Shown one piece after another: positions 61,312 to 64,000 of a DNA stretch of 64,000 nucleotides. Position 1 is the stretch's first letter. Each line of letters starts with the position of its first letter. The notes below the pieces were generated by a model. The model saw nothing but the letters and a program-made list of their open reading frames with translations. It made no database searches and had not been told where the DNA came from. Position numbers and translations under genes: made by a program. This DNA is from Bdellovibrionales bacterium (lineage in GTDB: Bacteria > Bdellovibrionota > Bdellovibrionia > Bdellovibrionales > JAGQZY01): assembly GCA_019750295.1 (NCBI GenBank), contig JAIEOS010000021.1, forward strand, positions 1 through 64,000, in the 5' to 3' direction.

Positions 61312-62436
61312 ATGAAGAACTTCGAGCTATTCCATCTCCTTCCGTCTCTCCTTCAAACTTTAAAATCCAAAGGTTACAAAACGCCCACTGAGATTCAGAG
61401 CGCAGTAATCCCACTCCTGCTGGAAGGAAAGTCCGTCGTGGGAGTTTCCGAAACTGGAAGTGGAAAAACTTTAACCTACGCCCTGCCCGTGCTTCATTTG
61501 TTAAAAACTTTAGAAACTCAGGGAGACAAAATTACGACGGCCTCGCGCCCCCGTGCCGTGGTAATGACTCCATCGCGCGAATTGGGCGAACAGGTTGCAA
61601 AGGTATTTAAGGTTTTCACTCATGACACTCGTTTGCGGGTGCGCTCAGCCCTCGGAGGTGCCACCTTTGAACAAAGCCGAATCAGTGTGGCTGGAGAATT
61701 TGAAATTCTTCTAGCCACCCCGGGACGACTGCTTCAGCTGATCGAGAAAAAATTGATCGATCTTTCAGATGTGCGAATACTGATCTTTGACGAGGCTGAT
61801 CAAATGTTAGATCAGAGCTTCCTGCGTGATTCTAAAATTATTGTTTCCTTTTGTCCTCCGGAGATCCCGATGGCTCTCTTCTCGGCGACCGTTTCGCCCA
61901 CAGTCCAAGACTTAATGAACACCCTTTTCGAAAAGGCGCAGGTGATTCGGAGTAGTGGTGCCGGCAAAGTGGTAAAGACGCTCACCACTAAAAACGAAAA
62001 GGTCATTGATGGGGAACGTTGGCCCGTTTTCGAAAAGCACCTTCAACAAAAAGTGGACGGAGGAACGATTGTTTTCGCCAACACTCGTGAGCAGTGCGAC
62101 ACCATTGCTAAAATGATCACCTATAAGGGTTACAAATGTCTCCTCTACCGTGGAGAGATGGAAAAATTAGACCGCCGAACAAATCTTAAAAAATTTAGAG
62201 ACGGTGAAGTGGATCTTTTAGTTTCTACGGATCTTGCCGCCCGCGGCTTAGATTTAGATCAAGTGGGTCGAGTGATTAATTATCATTTGCCAAAACAGAT
62301 GGACAATTATCTCCATCGCGTGGGACGAACCGCTCGCGCCGGCCGTGAAGGCTTGGTGGTGAATCTCGTCACCGAAAGAGATTTGCCATTGATCGACTCA
62401 CTCAAGGCGGGTGAAAAACCTCCTCGCCGTCGTTAG
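61312..62436 (+). CDS. DEAD-box RNA helicase
   Basis: The ATG at 61312 precedes the Q-motif region (GYKTPTEIQSAVIPLLL). Motif I SETGSGKT, Ia TPSRELGEQ, GG ALGGATFE, II FDEADQM (D-E-A-D), III SAT, and VI HRVGRTARAGR are all present. 374 aa is a core-length helicase with a short basic tail. Roles of such proteins are ribosome assembly and RNA decay. An in-frame TTG at 61267 has no conserved residues. It overlaps slyX by 4 bp. Confidence 0.94.
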   Translation: MKNFELFHLLPSLLQTLKSKGYKTPTEIQSAVIPLLLEGKSVVGVSETGSGKTLTYALPVLHLLKTLETQGDKITTASRPRAVVMTPSRELGEQVAKVFKVFTHDTRLRVRSALGGATFEQSRISVAGEFEILLATPGRLLQLIEKKLIDLSDVRILIFDEADQMLDQSFLRDSKIIVSFCPPEIPMALFSATVSPTVQDLMNTLFEKAQVIRSSGAGKVVKTLTTKNEKVIDGERWPVFEKHLQQKVDGGTIVFANTREQCDTIAKMITYKGYKCLLYRGEMEKLDRRTNLKKFRDGEVDLLVSTDLAARGLDLDQVGRVINYHLPKQMDNYLHRVGRTARAGREGLVVNLVTERDLPLIDSLKAGEKPPRRR

Positions 62437-62630
62437 TAGTGCGGAGGCTTATAATGACCCGTCTGGATCGATGGGTCGCCCGCTTTTATCGTTTCTGAGA
62501 CCACCTCCAGCGTTTTTACCATTTTGTCGATGAGGGCATATTGCTCGTCGACCACTTTTTGTAAGTCTTCGATTTGCTTTTCTTGATAGAACACTTTGAT
62601 CTCAAGATCGATGAGGCGTTGATCGTTCAT
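62433..62630 (-). CDS. slyX: SlyX-family protein
   Basis: The 65-aa protein is a coiled coil LIDLEIKVFYQEKQIEDLQKVV with the C-terminal HYKPPHY signature of SlyX (usually PPHY). Its function is unknown; in E. coli it is next to slyD. Overlaps the helicase stop by 4 bp. The 62631-62797 gap upstream of the last gene has no feature I can support. Confidence 0.88.
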   Translation of the reverse strand: MNDQRLIDLEIKVFYQEKQIEDLQKVVDEQYALIDKMVKTLEVVSETIKAGDPSIQTGHYKPPHY

Positions 62631-62797
62631 ATGTTAGGATATGACACAGCCTTTCTCACGGCGCAATGGAACCGGCGAAATCTCCCCTCAAAGCATGCAA
62701 AAAGTTCACTCAGAGCGGAAGGAATAGCCAGTCTTTTCTACAAATTGTATGTTTCGCCTCTGAGTTCAATCACATTCCGTTACGGGGTATACACACA

Positions 62798-64000
62798 ATG
62801 ACTTACCAACTCTTTCGCAGTTTCGTAGTTTCGCTGACCTGTCTTTCTTTAATTTTTTCGGGAAGTCCTTTTCCGTTCTCCGTTCGCAAGGCTCACGCGC
62901 AAACCACCAATAACTCCTCACCTTCAAACGTTACGGAGGATGTGCCGGTCAGTCAGGAGCGTCTTCGTGAAGATCTCCAGCTCGCCCACTGGGTCAAGCT
63001 GGATCAAGAGATGCCAGCTCTGACAGAATTTGCTCTGGGCAAACCTCTCGTCGAAAACAATCAACCACTTTGGAAGATCGATCCTAAAAGCCCGGTTCTT
63101 GATGAAGACCCCTACTTCCTACGAACCCAAGGCTGGGTACCGCTCTCTGGAGAGCCGCTCAACGACGTCGCTCGCTGCGAAAGCATTTGCACCGGAAAAA
63201 CGTCCAACGGCGAACTTCTTCTCTCCGTGGCCAAATCGAGTAAAGCTCTTCAACTGCGTCAAAAATTCACAGCGGTTCTCGAAACCGAGACATGGATCTT
63301 TTTAGCGGCCGACACCGACGAAATTTTTAAAGACAAAATAAGTTCCACAGGAGCTCCGGCTCAGGGACTTTTCTTTGTGAATAAAAATGATTTAGTCATT
63401 CTCTCGGAAAAGTCTCAACCGGTTCCTGTGTTCCACTTACCTCTCCCGGGACGAGGCTGGTTAGCGTCGGAAATGACCGCGCGTGAAGTTCCTATTTTTG
63501 ATAAATTGGCTTTTAAAGCGAAGGATGGATTCATTCTCGATGTGGAAAAAACCGACGTCATCGAAATGGAAGAGCTCAGTCGGAAAAACTTCACCACGCT
63601 TCAGGTTGTCACTTTTGTCACCAAAGGGGTCAACGAAGCGGGAATTGCTCTTCCGGAGCCAAAGTCCACCATGGCGTTCGGACTTATTGCCAGCACCATC
63701 ACTTCCAAAAGTTACTCCAGCACCGAGTCCTTAAATTTTAAACGAGCCAGCCAAGTCGCGTCTTCCCTCCTTCTTCCCACCGCTCACGCCGCTGACGAGC
63801 CTGAGGATGATCGCGAAAAAATTCTCGCAGCCGCTCGGCAACGCGGAGAACAGCTGGAAAAAGAACAAGCCGCCGAACCTGCAAAGAGATCGGTGTGGCG
63901 CCGATGGCTTCCGCCGGTGGCCCTCTACGGCTCTACGGGAGTGATGGCCTACGGCGCCGCTCAACATATCGATTGGACCAAATTCATTACCGACGATATG
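62798..64000 (+). CDS. Large exported protein, 3' truncated by window edge
   Basis: The ATG at 62798 opens a frame that stays open for 401 codons to the edge. A signal peptide (SFVVSLTCLSLIFSGS...KAHA) is followed by a charged mature region with one Cys pair (ARCESICTG), beta-rich repeats such as GLFFVNKNDLVILS, an internal Ala/His-type junction (LLLPTAHAADEPEDDREK), a helical Gln/Glu segment and a second hydrophobic segment (PVALYGSTGVMAYGAA). Not recognised. GGGG lies 10 nt before the start. The C-terminus and any domain there are unseen. Confidence 0.7.
   Translation, partial: MTYQLFRSFVVSLTCLSLIFSGSPFPFSVRKAHAQTTNNSSPSNVTEDVPVSQERLREDLQLAHWVKLDQEMPALTEFALGKPLVENNQPLWKIDPKSPVLDEDPYFLRTQGWVPLSGEPLNDVARCESICTGKTSNGELLLSVAKSSKALQLRQKFTAVLETETWIFLAADTDEIFKDKISSTGAPAQGLFFVNKNDLVILSEKSQPVPVFHLPLPGRGWLASEMTAREVPIFDKLAFKAKDGFILDVEKTDVIEMEELSRKNFTTLQVVTFVTKGVNEAGIALPEPKSTMAFGLIASTITSKSYSSTESLNFKRASQVASSLLLPTAHAADEPEDDREKILAAARQRGEQLEKEQAAEPAKRSVWRRWLPPVALYGSTGVMAYGAAQHIDWTKFITDDM

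Noticed and set aside
1-64000. tRNA, rRNA, CRISPR, IS element or prophage
   Set aside because: No cloverleaf, repeat-spacer array, transposase or phage structural protein was recognised in any interval.

Overview
The window looks like chromosomal DNA of a Gram-negative, aerobic, free-living or predatory bacterium, most likely from the Bdellovibrionota. This is an inference from gene content. There are two TIGR02147-family (DUF4423) regulators, many lipoproteins and signal-peptide proteins, OmpA-type surface proteins, several secreted peptidases, and genes packed with 1-30 bp overlaps. No rRNA, tRNA, IS element, prophage or CRISPR array was seen. Most of the window has moderate G+C; 14.5-20.6 kb is clearly A+T-richer.

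Layout. 0-6 kb: the end of a clade-2 catalase, a diacylglycerol-kinase-like lipid kinase, an FkbM methyltransferase, an O-antigen ligase-like polymerase, and folE2 behind a Zur-like dyad. 6-13.7 kb: an OmpA-family protein behind a structured leader with a 19-codon upstream ORF, a HigBA-like toxin-antitoxin pair with an 18-bp palindromic operator, then secreted and lipoprotein genes with one TIGR02147 regulator, a VWA lipoprotein and a secreted protein that looks like a protein kinase. 13.7-14.5 kb: pdxJ. 14.5-20.8 kb: the most unusual region, an A+T-rich signalling island. It encodes a PilZ plus FeeM-like N-acyltransferase, a heme-oxygenase-like diiron enzyme, an adenylate cyclase with an AraC-type sensor-like N-domain and a GAF domain, and a multi-pass membrane histidine kinase co-transcribed with a secreted Cys-rich protein.

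20.8-32 kb: sufE, a cysteine-cluster protein, subtilisin and M13 peptidases, a translationally coupled secreted protein/TIGR02147 pair, and an oxidative-stress module (ahpC-ahpD divergent from oxyR with a large dyad between). 30.8-36.4 kb: a six-gene pho operon in which the Pst ATPase has lost its Walker A lysine and the permease is reduced. 36.5-46 kb: dinB, tcdA-tatD, small envelope proteins, a membrane pyrophosphatase, an APC permease and CFA synthase. 46-54 kb: DMT exporters, an SGNH hydrolase/DUF5989 pair, a DUF1653-GNAT fusion next to a DUF3445 protein, an FMN reductase and a TRL-like lipoprotein. 54-64 kb: a CHAP/NlpC-like secreted protein, a membrane spermidine-synthase-like protein, topoisomerase IB, a secreted alpha/beta hydrolase-like protein, a DEAD-box helicase with slyX, and a large exported protein cut by the right edge.

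Functional themes: peroxide defence (catalase, ahpCD, oxyR), envelope biogenesis and remodelling, metal- and phosphate-responsive control, and a candidate lipid-signal synthesis and sensing island. Starts were reassigned where a Shine-Dalgarno or signal peptide favoured a codon other than the longest frame. All family names come from motif recognition by eye, without a database search.
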